A DNA stretch of 26,487 nucleotides from Terriglobales bacterium (GCA_019241735.1 JAFAWN010000114.1:1-26487), one strand, 5' to 3'. Shown: positions 7,411 to 16,768, counted from the stretch's first letter. Notes: a model not told the origin generated them from the letters alone. A program made the numbers and translations.

Positions 7411-8643
7411 ATGATAAGGCCGATGAAAACCAGCAGCGACTGCTGTCCGCCTGAGCGCCGTCAGGCTGTACTTACCGAGCGGCAGCGTCTAAAGATGGCC
7501 CGCTCGGCACATTCCTACGTTCGGGGGAGCACGCTTAAGTTTTACGAATGGCTGAGTTCGTCCCTGGCGCGGTCATTGCCACAGGGTCCGCCCGTGTGGA
7601 TTTGCGGCGACTGCCATCTGGGAAACCTCGGCCCGGTCGCCGACGCCAATGGCCGGGTGAAGATTGCTATCAGAGACCTGGACCAGACAGTCATAGGAAA
7701 CCCTGCCCACGACCTGATCCGCCTTGGGCTCTCGCTGGCAACGGCGATCCGCGGATCAGATTTGCCAGGCGTGACCACCGCGCTCATGCTGGAACAGATG
7801 ATAGAGGGATATGAGAGCGCGCTGACCCATCCGGAAAACACCCCAAGAAAGTCTGCCTCGCCCGCATCTGTCCGGCGTGTGCTGAAACGCGCTTTAAAGC
7901 GGCGATGGCGTCATCTGGCTGAAGAGCGGATCGAAGACGTGAGGCCAGAGATTCCGATGGGCAAGCGGTTTTGGCCGGTCACCATCACTGAGAAGAAAGA
8001 AATCGAACGCATTTTCAAGCTGGCGGAAGTGCGCGCGCTCATCACCTCTCTGAAGGATCGCGACCACGGGGACGAGGTCGAAGTGCTGGATGCGGCCTAC
8101 TGGATGAAGGGCTGCAGCTCTCTCGGCCGGCTGCGGTTCGCCATCCTGCTGGGCGTTGGAAAAAAGACGAAAAGCAGCGAAGGCTTTTGCCTGGTCGACA
8201 TCAAGGAGGCCGTTCGAGCAGCCGCCCCGCATTCCGCGAAAGCAAATATGCCCCGGGACCATGCCAAACGTGTCGTCGAAGGTGCGCTAAAACTATCGCC
8301 GTTTCTGGGGCAACGTATGCTCGCGGGACATTTTTTGAACAAACCTGCGGTTATGCGCGAACTGCTCCCCCAAGACCTCAAACTGGAAATGGATCAGCTG
8401 ACCCGCGAGGAAGCGATAGGCGCAGCGCGATTCCTGGCGTCAGTCGTCGGGCAGGCACATGCACAACAAATGGACAAGACTACAAGACAGCAATGGAAGA
8501 CAATCTTGAAGCACAATCGCAGCAAGAAGCTGGACGCCCCGTCATGGCTGTGGACGAGCGTAGTTGAATTAGTTGCCAGCCACGAATCTGCTTATCTGGA
8601 ACATTGTCGTCAGTATGCACTCGCCGGGGAGAAAGCGCGATGA
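7411..8643 (+). CDS. DUF2252 family protein, kinase-like fold
   Basis: A 410-residue protein of the DUF2252 family, uncharacterised but with a protein-kinase-like (aminoglycoside phosphotransferase-like) pattern. The catalytic-loop-like GDCHLGN is at residues 66-72 and DLD at 89-91, resembling the HGD.H..N and D.D metal-binding motifs of small-molecule kinases. Upstream, KMA.SAHSYVRGSTLKFYEWL and downstream CSSLGRLRFAILLGVG are typical of the family. A substrate cannot be deduced. No signal peptide or membrane segment is seen. The start is uncertain: ATG 7411 lacks a ribosome-binding site, and ATG 7423 (Met5) has AAGG only 3 bp upstream. A 24-bp dyad precedes the gene. It ends in TGA overlapping an ATG, but no convincing second cistron follows. 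Confidence 0.88.
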   Translation: MIRPMKTSSDCCPPERRQAVLTERQRLKMARSAHSYVRGSTLKFYEWLSSSLARSLPQGPPVWICGDCHLGNLGPVADANGRVKIAIRDLDQTVIGNPAHDLIRLGLSLATAIRGSDLPGVTTALMLEQMIEGYESALTHPENTPRKSASPASVRRVLKRALKRRWRHLAEERIEDVRPEIPMGKRFWPVTITEKKEIERIFKLAEVRALITSLKDRDHGDEVEVLDAAYWMKGCSSLGRLRFAILLGVGKKTKSSEGFCLVDIKEAVRAAAPHSAKANMPRDHAKRVVEGALKLSPFLGQRMLAGHFLNKPAVMRELLPQDLKLEMDQLTREEAIGAARFLASVVGQAHAQQMDKTTRQQWKTILKHNRSKKLDAPSWLWTSVVELVASHESAYLEHCRQYALAGEKAR

Positions 8644-8998
8644 GCCAAAATTCCAGTCCGGAAGTTACCTCCGTGGAACAGCAAACATTTACTGAATGTA
8701 ATTATGGATGTCGCTGCAAAGCTTTGAAGCGGCCGATAATGGCAATCCCGGCCAGCATATCGAATCATTGGTGGGCGCTATAGGATTCGAACCTATGACT
8801 TCCACCGTGTGAAGGTGGCACTCTACCGCTGAGTTAAGCGCCCGCGTTTTCGGAATCAGCGCATACAATTCTATCAGCGCTTCATTCCCTTGGCGGTGGG
8901 CAGTACTGGCGCGGATGGATCCTCGCGCCTTCCCGCAGCCGCTGGTACCATGTTCACTCAGTCGCCGCTGAGTCATCTGCCCGGTCGCGAGGAGAATT
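8644..8998. other. Intergenic region holding one tRNA gene
   Basis: No protein gene is supported here. The tRNA-Val gene fills 8769-8843 on the minus strand. The remaining plus-strand leader of the S9 peptidase gene holds a small perfect dyad, ACTCAG (8956-8961) and CTGAGT (8968-8973) around a 6-base spacer, which could form a leader hairpin 26 bp before the start codon. AGGAG at 8990-8994 is the ribosome-binding site of that peptidase. No convincing terminator is visible behind the DUF2252 gene. Confidence 0.5.
8769..8843 (-). tRNA. tRNA-Val(CAC) with encoded CCA
   Basis: On the minus strand a complete cloverleaf can be folded. The 7-bp acceptor stem GGGCGCT/AGCGCCC is formed by 8837-8843 and 8773-8779, with discriminator A and an encoded CCA at 8769-8772. 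The D-arm has ACTC...GAGT. The anticodon stem is CCACC/GGTGG with loop TTCACAC, giving anticodon CAC (bases 8811-8809) for the valine codon GUG. The T-arm has TAGG/CCTA around TTCGAAT, containing the conserved TTCGA. No mobile element is seen next to it, although tRNA 3' ends are common integration targets. Confidence 0.95.
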
Positions 8999-11113
8999 AT
9001 GTTACGCCGCACGCCCCTGATCGCCATCATCTTTTATCTTTGCGCGTCGCAACTTCAGGCTGCCGAGAAGCCGCGACTCTCCATTGATGAATTCTTCAAC
9101 TACGTGGATATCAGTAAGGTTGAATTGTCCCCCGATGGACATTCAGTTGTCATCGCCACCACCCGTGCCGACTGGAAACAAAACATCTTCCGTCACGATC
9201 TTTGGTTGTACCGGGATTCTGGCGCCCAGAGCAGCCTCATTCAGCTCACTCAATCTGGCCACGACACCGAGCCGCAGTGGTCTCCGGATGGCAAATGGAT
9301 CGCCTTACTTTCCGAACGCAAGATGGAATCAAAAGATCCAGATTCGGACAACTCACACGATTCCGAAGACACTAAGCAGCTTTATCTCGTCTCACCTTCC
9401 GGCGGGGAAGGTTTTCCTATCACCCAGGGCGAAGAAGAACTGCACTCATTCGGGTGGTCGTCTGATTCCCGAACGCTATATTTTTCCACCCGTCAGCCGT
9501 GGACAAAGGACCAAAAAGAGGAGAACCGGAAAAAGTGGAAAGACACTATTCAATTTCGTGCCGGCGAACTTGGTGACACCATTTTCGCTTTGGATGTCTC
9601 TGCCGCCATCTCGCGCCGCCGCGATTTGCCAGGCAAGCCGCAAACCGGAAAAGACGAAGAAGATAAAGAAGATGTAACCCCTGGCGCTCGGCCCGTAGCC
9701 GCCACCCCGTGGCACGTGGCGCAGATAGCCGTGTCGCACGATGGCAAAAAACTCGCGTTCATCACTACATCCGTCTCCGAGCGCCAGGAAAAAATTGCAG
9801 AGTTTGAAATCTATGAAGTCCCGCTCGCCGATGCCTCGCCGCAGCGCCCGCCCATCCGCCTCACCGAGAACAATGCCGTGGAACAAGATCTGCGGTGGTC
9901 GCTGGACGACAAACATATATTCTTCACCGTTGAGGTCGGTGACGTTTCCGGCCCCTATCGCGACCTTCAACCTCATCTCTATTGGCTCGATCCCGAAACC
10001 CACGCCGTCACGCAGTGGAGCAAAGATTTTTCTGGGGCAATCGATAGTTACAGCGTCACCGGCAACGGGGTGGTCGTTTCGGGCCAGTTGGGTACGGAGG
10101 CCTCGGTTTACACTGCGAACTCCCCAGCCGGGACTCTGGCACAATCCGATTCCTGGCCCGGCACCTACGAGCATATTTCTACCGCGTCTCACTCACCGCG
10201 CGTCGCAGTTGTCTACTCATCTCTGGAGAAACCGGCTGAAGTCTACCTCGCGGACGACAGCTCTCTACACAACGCGCGGAAAATTACATCGTTCAATCAA
10301 TTGTTTACTGAACGCAATCTTCCGCAAGGCAAGCCCTACCGCTGGACCGCCGACGACGGAACCATGGTCGAGGGCATGCTGATCTATCCGCCGGGAAAGT
10401 TTGAGCAGAAAAATCTTCCCCTATTCACCTTGATCCACGGCGGCCCTGCCTCCGCCGACGGCAACCATTTTGAAGCTGACTGGTATCAGTGGGACCGGCT
10501 GGCTGCCACCAACGGATGGCTGGTTTTTGAACCCAATTACCGCGGATCAACCGGCTATGGCGATAAATTTCTCCTCGGCATCGTGCCGCAAATCGTTTCC
10601 CGCCCCGGCAAGGATATTCTCGAAGGAGTTGACGCCCTCGTCCGCGACGGCATCGCAGATGCCAACCGCCTCGCGGTTGGCGGATACAGCTACGGCGGAT
10701 ACATGACCAACTGGCTCATCACTCAAACCACGCGCTTTAAGGCGGCCGTCACCGGCGCCGGAGCGGTGGAGCACGTCGGCAACTGGGGCAACGATGACAC
10801 CACATTCGACGACGCGTATTTTCTCGGGGGCCTGCCTTGGGAAGCAGCCGACAGGTATCACGATGAAGCAGCCATCTTTCAGATCAACAAAGTGAAGACG
10901 CCTACCCACATGGTGGCTGGCGCGGACGACATCCGGGTTGCGGTGATGGAAGATTATCTACTCGACCGCGCCCTGCACGAGCTCGGCGTCCCCAGCACGC
11001 TCCTGATTTTCCCCGGGGAAGGGCACTCGCTCGCTAAAAATCCCTGGCATGGAAAAATTAAGGTCCGCGAAGAGCTGGAATGGCTGAAGAAATACGGAGG
11101 GGCCACTCAGTAA
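8999..11113 (+). CDS. S9 family peptidase (prolyl oligopeptidase type), secreted
   Basis: A 704-residue serine peptidase of the prolyl oligopeptidase/acylaminoacyl-peptidase family, which cleaves oligopeptides. An N-terminal signal peptide (Arg-rich start, hydrophobic core, then LQAAEKP, cleavage near residue 21) indicates export. Residues about 30-420 carry TolB/WD40-like beta-propeller repeats (LSPDGHSVVIA, WSPDGKWIALLS, SHDGKKLAFIT). The C-terminal alpha/beta hydrolase has the nucleophile Ser564 in GGYSYGGY, Asp644 in GADDIRV and His676 in GEGHS. AGGAG lies 4 bp before the ATG. A charged linker rich in Lys, Glu and Asp around residues 215-230 is unusual but harmless-looking. It converges on the TolB/CehA gene with a 98-bp gap. 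Likely role: periplasmic peptide degradation. Confidence 0.95.
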   Translation: MLRRTPLIAIIFYLCASQLQAAEKPRLSIDEFFNYVDISKVELSPDGHSVVIATTRADWKQNIFRHDLWLYRDSGAQSSLIQLTQSGHDTEPQWSPDGKWIALLSERKMESKDPDSDNSHDSEDTKQLYLVSPSGGEGFPITQGEEELHSFGWSSDSRTLYFSTRQPWTKDQKEENRKKWKDTIQFRAGELGDTIFALDVSAAISRRRDLPGKPQTGKDEEDKEDVTPGARPVAATPWHVAQIAVSHDGKKLAFITTSVSERQEKIAEFEIYEVPLADASPQRPPIRLTENNAVEQDLRWSLDDKHIFFTVEVGDVSGPYRDLQPHLYWLDPETHAVTQWSKDFSGAIDSYSVTGNGVVVSGQLGTEASVYTANSPAGTLAQSDSWPGTYEHISTASHSPRVAVVYSSLEKPAEVYLADDSSLHNARKITSFNQLFTERNLPQGKPYRWTADDGTMVEGMLIYPPGKFEQKNLPLFTLIHGGPASADGNHFEADWYQWDRLAATNGWLVFEPNYRGSTGYGDKFLLGIVPQIVSRPGKDILEGVDALVRDGIADANRLAVGGYSYGGYMTNWLITQTTRFKAAVTGAGAVEHVGNWGNDDTTFDDAYFLGGLPWEAADRYHDEAAIFQINKVKTPTHMVAGADDIRVAVMEDYLLDRALHELGVPSTLLIFPGEGHSLAKNPWHGKIKVREELEWLKKYGGATQ

Positions 11114-11211
11114 ATAGTTCACGCCGGGATATAGATCACTGCAGCCCGCGACCACCGAATTAACAGCTCGCCAGGACATCTTCCGGTTGCCACTACCGGG
11201 ACTAAACCTGC

Positions 11212-13728
11212 CTAACGCGCTGCCAATTTTTCGAATATTCGGCGCGCCTGGTCAAACTTCCTGACCACGTTCTGCTTCTCTTCATCTGAATTCCACAAGC
11301 CGCTGGACTGCGCTCCAGCGATGACCCGGCTGGTCCAGTCCACGAAATATTGAGCGTCTGCCGCGATGGTCCATCGTGACCCGGGCATGTTTATGTAAAT
11401 CGGGCTCGTGGTTGCGTATGGATAAATATCGAGCACCGGAAACTCCGCCCGGTCGCTGAATGCCCGCAACAAACACCAGCCTCCGCGATCAATCGTAAGC
11501 CGGTCTTCCAGATACGCCGTCGTTCGATCCGTGCTTAGTGGCAGCTCCCGTGCCAGTCTTCCGTTGCAAATAATCTGCAGATGGTCCACCGGAACAATGG
11601 AACCCATCGCCGCCGTAAGAGTTAAAGTTTGTGCTGCCGCCACGCGTACTTCTCCGCCCGGAGACTGCCCTCCAAGCTCGAAGCGAAGCAGCGGCCCGTT
11701 AGTCGCGAATGTTCTCCCAGACTTGATCGCACGCAGCCAAGACTGAATATCGAGCGCTCCCGGGGGAACTTGCGCGTACACGCGATTCAATCCTGCCGGC
11801 CCCCGGAGCGATGCAAAGTTCCCCATGAAGTCGGTCCCTGCGGCGGCAGGCAGCCGAAATCCGCAATTTAGCAGCTTGTACCATACCTCCGCCGTGGACT
11901 TATGATCGGAAAATCCCAGCACCTCGATGTAATCCACTTTGCCGAGCGCCACATCTATTGGCAGCTCGTTCGTGATCTCCTCCTTCGCCGGATCCGGCAG
12001 CTCGTCGAGAGGATGCACGTACCCCACCAGCGCGCCCTGATCATGCGCCAGATCCGCAACGTCCGCGTTTGATGGAAACAAACTTGCAGCCGCAGTGTTC
12101 GGATATCCTGCATACCCCGGCAAAATCAGATTCCGCGTCAGATTCAAAAGCCCGAGATGCCCCCAATAGCTGGTATGAAATTCCTGCGAGTGCTGAATTA
12201 TCTGTTCCGCGGTAGACGCTGGATCCAGCGCGGTCGAAAAATAAGCGATATCAGGAAACCGTTGTTCTTTATTCACCACCAGGTTCTCAATGAAACTCAG
12301 ATTTTCCGCCGCGGCCTGCTCCACCAGATGCGCCGGAGTGTTGCGGTAAGTTCCGGCATAGTTCATGTGGACGTGCACATCCCCACTCGCCCACTTATCT
12401 TCAGAATGTTTCCACGCGACGGGGCGCAATTTGATCTCGACTTCGGTTGTCTTCCCCGGCTCGATTTCTACTCTCTGCCGCTCGAACTGAAATTCAAACC
12501 CGCGCATTACGCCGATTTCAACCCTTCCAGACGGCACCTTAAGCTCGGACTCCCCGTTGCTATCGAAGTAATGCGCTTCAAACGCGCGCTCATGGCGATC
12601 GAAACTGTCATCGGCCGCAATCCATGCGGTGTCTGGCGCATAAGCGCGGCCATCTTCTGCAGTAACAAAAAGTCTGGACGGGCATAGCTTCCCGTCGGGA
12701 TGCAACACCCGAATCCTCAACTGCCCCATGGGTCTTAGGTACTCTCGGCTCCGCGCAACTATCTCAGTCTGCGCCCCGCCCGGAATGGACTGCACCCACA
12801 AAGAAGTGTTGCCGCTGCGATTCGATATAAACGCGATTTTGGATCCGTCCGGCGCCCAGCGGGGATTAATGTTATCGAAATCGCCGTATGAAATCGGAAA
12901 CGCATCGCCGCCGCTTGCCGGCATCACCCACAGCTGGTGCCATGCCCGCCCCATATAAGACGCATATACCATCCGGGTCCCGTCCGGCGAAAAGTCAGGC
13001 CGGGCCTTCCAGTTGGTCTCTTCATAATGGATTTCGTGCCCCTCGGCTCCAGGTTGCGCCTTCATTCTCCAAAAGCCTCCGGTGCCGTGAATGTGCCCGC
13101 GATTCGAAACGAACAAAATCTCAGAGCCGTCCCGCGACCATACCGGGCTGATCTCATGATCAAACCTGCTGTAGTAATAACGGGGAAGAGGGCTGACATG
13201 TTCCGCCGTCAACTGCCCGACGTTGCTGAGTTCACCGTTCTGAAAGCGTCCCACAAAAATATGGAAGTGTCCGTGATACGAGGTCGAAACGAACGCCAGC
13301 CGGGTTCCATCAGGAGAGAAGCGCGGTTCGATATTGACGGCTCCTCCGGCGGTTAATTGCCGCGCCCGCCGCGTCGCCAACTCCAGCGCCCACAGCTCCA
13401 GTGCATCGTGATCGTAACGTGTGAAAACCAGCCAGCGCCCATCCGGCGAGCAATCCGGTTGGTAATTGTAGCCGGGCCCGGCGATCAGTTCTTCAGCTTT
13501 TGGGCTGTCAATTCTTTGCTGCCACAATGACCCTTCCATTGAGTAATACAGCGTCTTCGAATCCCGCGACCACGCCGCCGCGCTTGGTCCGCTCGTAAGT
13601 TGCGGCAGGTACATCTCGCGGTAGTAATAGGGGTGCGGAAGATTAATTTGCTTCAGCACCGGGTCTCGCTGCGCCAACACGCTCATACATGAAACCACAA
13701 CAAAACTGTAAAAACGCAGGATGCGCAA
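11212..13728 (-). CDS. Secreted TolB beta-propeller + CehA/McbA (PHP) metallohydrolase
   Basis: An 838-residue two-part protein. An N-terminal signal peptide is visible (VVVSCMSVLAQR, cleavage near residue 20). Residues about 40-330 are TolB/WD40-type propeller blades (CSPDGRWLVFTR, FSPDGTRLAFVS, WSRDGSEILFVS, FSPDGTRMVYAS, WAPDGSKIAFIS). A beta-rich linker (about 340-440) leads to a CehA/McbA-type PHP domain with the metal-binding HxH at His452 and His454 (in GDVHVHMNY), then GYVHPLDELP and AAGTDFMGN. Relatives hydrolyse carbaryl-type carbamate esters, but most members have unknown substrates. The start is TTG at 13728, supported by GGAG at 13736-13739, 7 bp away, and because it gives a complete signal peptide; the first ATG would cut it off. 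Divergent from the Rieske oxygenase gene. Confidence 0.88.
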   Translation of the reverse strand: MRILRFYSFVVVSCMSVLAQRDPVLKQINLPHPYYYREMYLPQLTSGPSAAAWSRDSKTLYYSMEGSLWQQRIDSPKAEELIAGPGYNYQPDCSPDGRWLVFTRYDHDALELWALELATRRARQLTAGGAVNIEPRFSPDGTRLAFVSTSYHGHFHIFVGRFQNGELSNVGQLTAEHVSPLPRYYYSRFDHEISPVWSRDGSEILFVSNRGHIHGTGGFWRMKAQPGAEGHEIHYEETNWKARPDFSPDGTRMVYASYMGRAWHQLWVMPASGGDAFPISYGDFDNINPRWAPDGSKIAFISNRSGNTSLWVQSIPGGAQTEIVARSREYLRPMGQLRIRVLHPDGKLCPSRLFVTAEDGRAYAPDTAWIAADDSFDRHERAFEAHYFDSNGESELKVPSGRVEIGVMRGFEFQFERQRVEIEPGKTTEVEIKLRPVAWKHSEDKWASGDVHVHMNYAGTYRNTPAHLVEQAAAENLSFIENLVVNKEQRFPDIAYFSTALDPASTAEQIIQHSQEFHTSYWGHLGLLNLTRNLILPGYAGYPNTAAASLFPSNADVADLAHDQGALVGYVHPLDELPDPAKEEITNELPIDVALGKVDYIEVLGFSDHKSTAEVWYKLLNCGFRLPAAAGTDFMGNFASLRGPAGLNRVYAQVPPGALDIQSWLRAIKSGRTFATNGPLLRFELGGQSPGGEVRVAAAQTLTLTAAMGSIVPVDHLQIICNGRLARELPLSTDRTTAYLEDRLTIDRGGWCLLRAFSDRAEFPVLDIYPYATTSPIYINMPGSRWTIAADAQYFVDWTSRVIAGAQSSGLWNSDEEKQNVVRKFDQARRIFEKLAAR

Positions 13729-13735
13729 GGCTCAA

Positions 13736-13739
13736 CTCC
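13736..13739 (-). promoter_or_regulatory. Ribosome-binding site fixing the TTG start of the TolB-CehA gene
   Basis: On the minus strand these bases read GGAG, 7 bp upstream of the TTG at 13728. No ATG or GTG is available at that spacing, so the site argues for TTG initiation. Confidence 0.65.
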
Positions 13740-13757
13740 GGAAAAGCGGGCGAGGTT

Positions 13758-13782
13758 CGGTTGGCAGTGTATCGCGCAACCG
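13758..13782. promoter_or_regulatory. Dyad in the divergent TolB-CehA / Rieske promoter region
   Basis: CGGTTG (13758-13763) and CAACCG (13777-13782) are perfect 6-base inverted arms with a 13-base spacer, in the middle of the 123-bp spacer between two divergent genes. It is a candidate shared operator; the arms are short and chance is not excluded. Confidence 0.3.
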
Positions 13783-13851
13783 GCTCATCCGCGGTGAGAT
13801 TTTTTGCAGTTTGCTTCGCCGCAACTTAAGATATGTAACGGAGTGTTCTTG

Positions 13852-14949
13852 ATGATTTCTGAGGTCCAAAGCCCCGCCCAGACTCTGCCCGGGCGTTATT
13901 ACACTGACCCTGAGCTTTTCAAAGCGGAGGTCGAGCGTTTTTATTGCCGCACTTGGGTGTGCGCCGGCCGTGCCGGCCAAATTCCCAATGCCGGAGATTA
14001 CTTTCTACGTGAGGTTGCCGGAGAGAGCATTCTTATCACCCGAACAAACACCGGCGCGATTAAGGCCTACTTCAATGTTTGCCGGCACCGCGGCACCCGC
14101 ATCTGCGCCACTGCCGAGGGCGCCTTCCCCGGCCGCATCCAGTGCCCTTATCACGGGTGGACTTACAGCCTGGAAGGGAAATTAATCGGCGCGCCACACA
14201 TGGACCACATATGCCGGGAAGACTATCCCCTCAACCCGGTTCAAGCCGACACATGGGATGGACACATATTCATCAACCTGAATTCCGACGGACAGTCTTT
14301 GCGGGAACAGCTTGCCGACCTCCCGGATAGATTCACGAACTGGCACATGGGCGACCTGCGGCTGTACAAACGCATGGTGTATGAGGTGAAAGCAAACTGG
14401 AAGCTGCTCATCCTGAATTACAACGAGTGCCTGCACTGTCCGGTGCTGCATCCCACGCTGAATAAATTAACCAGCTACACCGGCGCCGAGAATGTTGCTC
14501 CTCATCCCGCCTACATTGGGGGACAGATGGGCTTCAAAGATGGGGCGAGAACGATGAGCATGGATGGAAAGTTACGCCGCGACTATCTGCCATCTCTGAC
14601 TGAAGAGGAGCGGGAGAAAGTCTGTTATTACGCTATTTACCCAAATTTGCTGCTGAGCCTGCATCCGGATTACATGATGACGTACACCTTATGGCCGGAG
14701 GCAGTGAACCGCACGCAAGTAATCTGCGAGTGGCATTTCCATCCAGATCAACTGGCACAGCCCGGCTTTTACGCCGAGGATGCAGTCGATTTCTGGGACC
14801 TCACTAACAAGGAAGATTGGTCGATTTCCGAACTTTCGCAGCTGGGGATCAGTTCTCGCGCCTACAAACCTGGCCCCTATTCTTCCCGAGAATCATTGCT
14901 GCATGCGTTCGATGAAACCGTCCTCGAGCGTGAAAAGCAATCGAAGTAA
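13852..14949 (+). CDS. Rieske [2Fe-2S] non-haem iron oxygenase, alpha subunit
   Basis: A 365-residue ring-hydroxylating/choline-monooxygenase-like oxygenase. The Rieske cluster ligands are Cys77/His79 (CRH) and Cys98/His101 (CPYH), and the mononuclear iron site is NECLHCPVLH with His195 and His200, with Asp316 a candidate third ligand. The overall length and the NYNEC.HCP..HP motif are closest, from memory, to the glycine-betaine/choline/carnitine monooxygenase branch rather than classical benzene-type dioxygenases. The substrate is not determined. No reductase or ferredoxin gene is nearby, so electron partners must be encoded elsewhere. ATG 13852 is chosen because GGAG at 13840-13843 lies 8 bp upstream; an in-frame ATG at 13804 would add an unconserved extension. 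The gene is divergent from the TolB-CehA hydrolase. Confidence 0.9.
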   Translation: MISEVQSPAQTLPGRYYTDPELFKAEVERFYCRTWVCAGRAGQIPNAGDYFLREVAGESILITRTNTGAIKAYFNVCRHRGTRICATAEGAFPGRIQCPYHGWTYSLEGKLIGAPHMDHICREDYPLNPVQADTWDGHIFINLNSDGQSLREQLADLPDRFTNWHMGDLRLYKRMVYEVKANWKLLILNYNECLHCPVLHPTLNKLTSYTGAENVAPHPAYIGGQMGFKDGARTMSMDGKLRRDYLPSLTEEEREKVCYYAIYPNLLLSLHPDYMMTYTLWPEAVNRTQVICEWHFHPDQLAQPGFYAEDAVDFWDLTNKEDWSISELSQLGISSRAYKPGPYSSRESLLHAFDETVLEREKQSK

Positions 14950-15031
14950 GTGCCGTCCTCTCCGCAGGTTACGCTCGGCGAATGACCTCGGTAATGTTTT
15001 AGTAACTCGACCCCGCCTATAAAATCGGCTC

Positions 15032-16768
15032 GTGGAAGTGCGTCTTTTAGCGCGCGACAGGGTTTGGCTCGCCCTCGCTTGGACTGCTGTGTGCGTGGCC
15101 GCACTCCTTCCTTTAGCGTTCAGCCGCGGCTATGTTCTCACTTCTTATGGCGATGTTGTGCAGTGTTTTCTTCTTCTTTCAGTCTTCATCGCCTGCGCCC
15201 GAAACGTAAAAGCGAGCAAGCGGCAGTCCCGGTTTTTCTGGCTGCTCATGCTGTCCGGATTCGGTCTCTGGCTGTTTTCCCAACTGCTGTGGACTTACTT
15301 CGAAGTCTTTCTACATCGTGAAGTTCCGAACCCCTTTGTCGGGGACGTGTTTCTGTTTCTTCACCTTGTTCCAATAATGGCAGCGCTCGCTACCCAGCCA
15401 TTCGCCAAGCGGGTGAGCCGCGTCGGCGAATTGGGTGCCATCGATTTCGTGCTCTTACTGGTCTGGTGGCTTTATCTCTACTGCTTCGTGGTAATTCCGT
15501 GGCAATACATCCATCCCAGCGAAGGTCTTTATGGCCGCAGTTTTGATCTGGTTTACTTCGTCGAGCATGCGGTCTTGCTTTCTGTGGCGGGCTACATCTG
15601 GCATCGCAGTACCGGGCATTGGCGCATCATCTACGGTCGCGTCCTGGCCGCTAGCATTCTTTATGCCCTGGGCTCAGTGGCCGCAAGTCTCGCCATTGAT
15701 TTCAACCGGTACTATACCGGCAGCCTTTACGATATTCCTTTGAACTCCGCTATGGCGTGTTTCTTTGGGATGGCGGTCTTGGCGAGCCGCTTGTCATTCT
15801 CCAGCGAAACCGCAGATGTCGAACCCCGGAAAAGGGCGCAGTGGATTGAATGGCTGGCTACAATCACGATCCTTTCTCTCCCGATTTTTGCTGCCTGGAC
15901 CCAATTTGTGAGCCACGCGCCCCTGGAAGTCAGAAATTTCCGCACCCTGCTAACGCTGGCCATCATGATGGTGATGGGCGGACTGTTGGCGGTAAAACAA
16001 CACCGGCTGAGCAAGCATCTCGCTGCCGCAAATGAGGAACTGGAGGAGGCCTCACTCACCGATCTGCTGACTGGCGTGCGAAACCGGCGTTTCCTCGCAA
16101 CCACGATCGAAAGCGATATCCGCCAGGTCGTACGCTCCTTTACTGCCGCTCCTGGGGCCCACACCCCCTCCAATCGGGATGTGATTTTCTATTTTATTGA
16201 TGTCGACCACTTTAAAGAGGTAAACGATTTCTACGGGCACGCCGCTGGAGACCAGGTCTTGGTGGAAATTGCGCGGCGAATAAGTTCCGCCATCCGTCAC
16301 TCAGATTTTTTGGTGCGCTGGGGCGGAGAGGAATTCCTGGTGATGTCGCGCTGCACCAACCGCAATGGCGCTGAGATCCTCGCCTCCCGGATTCTTCACG
16401 CTATCGGCAAAGATGAGTTCGGACCATTCGACGGTCAGCGGCTGCGCCGGACATGCTCTATAGGATGGGCGGTTTTCCCGTGGTTTGTGGGCGAACCCGA
16501 AGCCGTCCATTATGAAAAGGTGTTACAACTCGCGGACTCTGCGTTGTATCAAGCAAAAAATGATGGCCGCAACAAAGCCATCGGAATCTTGCCAGCCACA
16601 GTGTCGAGCCCACTGCCGGGAACTTTCGAATATGACAACGGAACCCTGCCGGCACGGAAGATTGTGACGTTGGGGCCCGGCTATGAACCTGAAACGCTGG
16701 AAAAGAACCCTGCCGGGCCGGATTTAACGCCATCCGCTCTCGCCGCCGCTGCATCCCAAGATGCATGA
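15032..16768 (+). CDS. Polytopic membrane diguanylate cyclase (GGDEF)
   Basis: A 578-residue protein that should make cyclic di-GMP from GTP. The N-terminal about 325 residues contain roughly ten hydrophobic helices, an integral-membrane sensor that I do not match to a named MASE domain. A short linker (HLAAANEELEEASLTDLLTGVRNRRF) with a coiled-coil signalling helix leads into the GGDEF domain (about 340-510). The active-site motif GGEEF is at 431-435, and the inhibitory-site RxxD (RHSD) at 422-425, exactly five residues upstream, so product inhibition is expected. The tail from about 525 is low-complexity and Pro-rich. The GTG at 15032 is the first start after an in-frame stop; no good ribosome-binding site is seen. 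It lies 82 bp behind the Rieske gene and may be separate. Confidence 0.93.
   Translation: MEVRLLARDRVWLALAWTAVCVAALLPLAFSRGYVLTSYGDVVQCFLLLSVFIACARNVKASKRQSRFFWLLMLSGFGLWLFSQLLWTYFEVFLHREVPNPFVGDVFLFLHLVPIMAALATQPFAKRVSRVGELGAIDFVLLLVWWLYLYCFVVIPWQYIHPSEGLYGRSFDLVYFVEHAVLLSVAGYIWHRSTGHWRIIYGRVLAASILYALGSVAASLAIDFNRYYTGSLYDIPLNSAMACFFGMAVLASRLSFSSETADVEPRKRAQWIEWLATITILSLPIFAAWTQFVSHAPLEVRNFRTLLTLAIMMVMGGLLAVKQHRLSKHLAAANEELEEASLTDLLTGVRNRRFLATTIESDIRQVVRSFTAAPGAHTPSNRDVIFYFIDVDHFKEVNDFYGHAAGDQVLVEIARRISSAIRHSDFLVRWGGEEFLVMSRCTNRNGAEILASRILHAIGKDEFGPFDGQRLRRTCSIGWAVFPWFVGEPEAVHYEKVLQLADSALYQAKNDGRNKAIGILPATVSSPLPGTFEYDNGTLPARKIVTLGPGYEPETLEKNPAGPDLTPSALAAAASQDA

Noticed and set aside
8640..8782. 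44-codon frame starting at an ATGA overlap behind the DUF2252 gene
   Set aside because: It ends inside the tRNA-Val gene, has no recognisable content, and the overlap alone is weak evidence.
8769..8843. tRNA 3' end as an integration site of a mobile island
   Set aside because: No integrase, duplicated tRNA tail or other element sign was found on either side.
13804..13851. Upstream ATG for the Rieske oxygenase
   Set aside because: GGAG lies 8 bp before ATG 13852, while the upstream ATG has no ribosome-binding site and adds unconserved residues.
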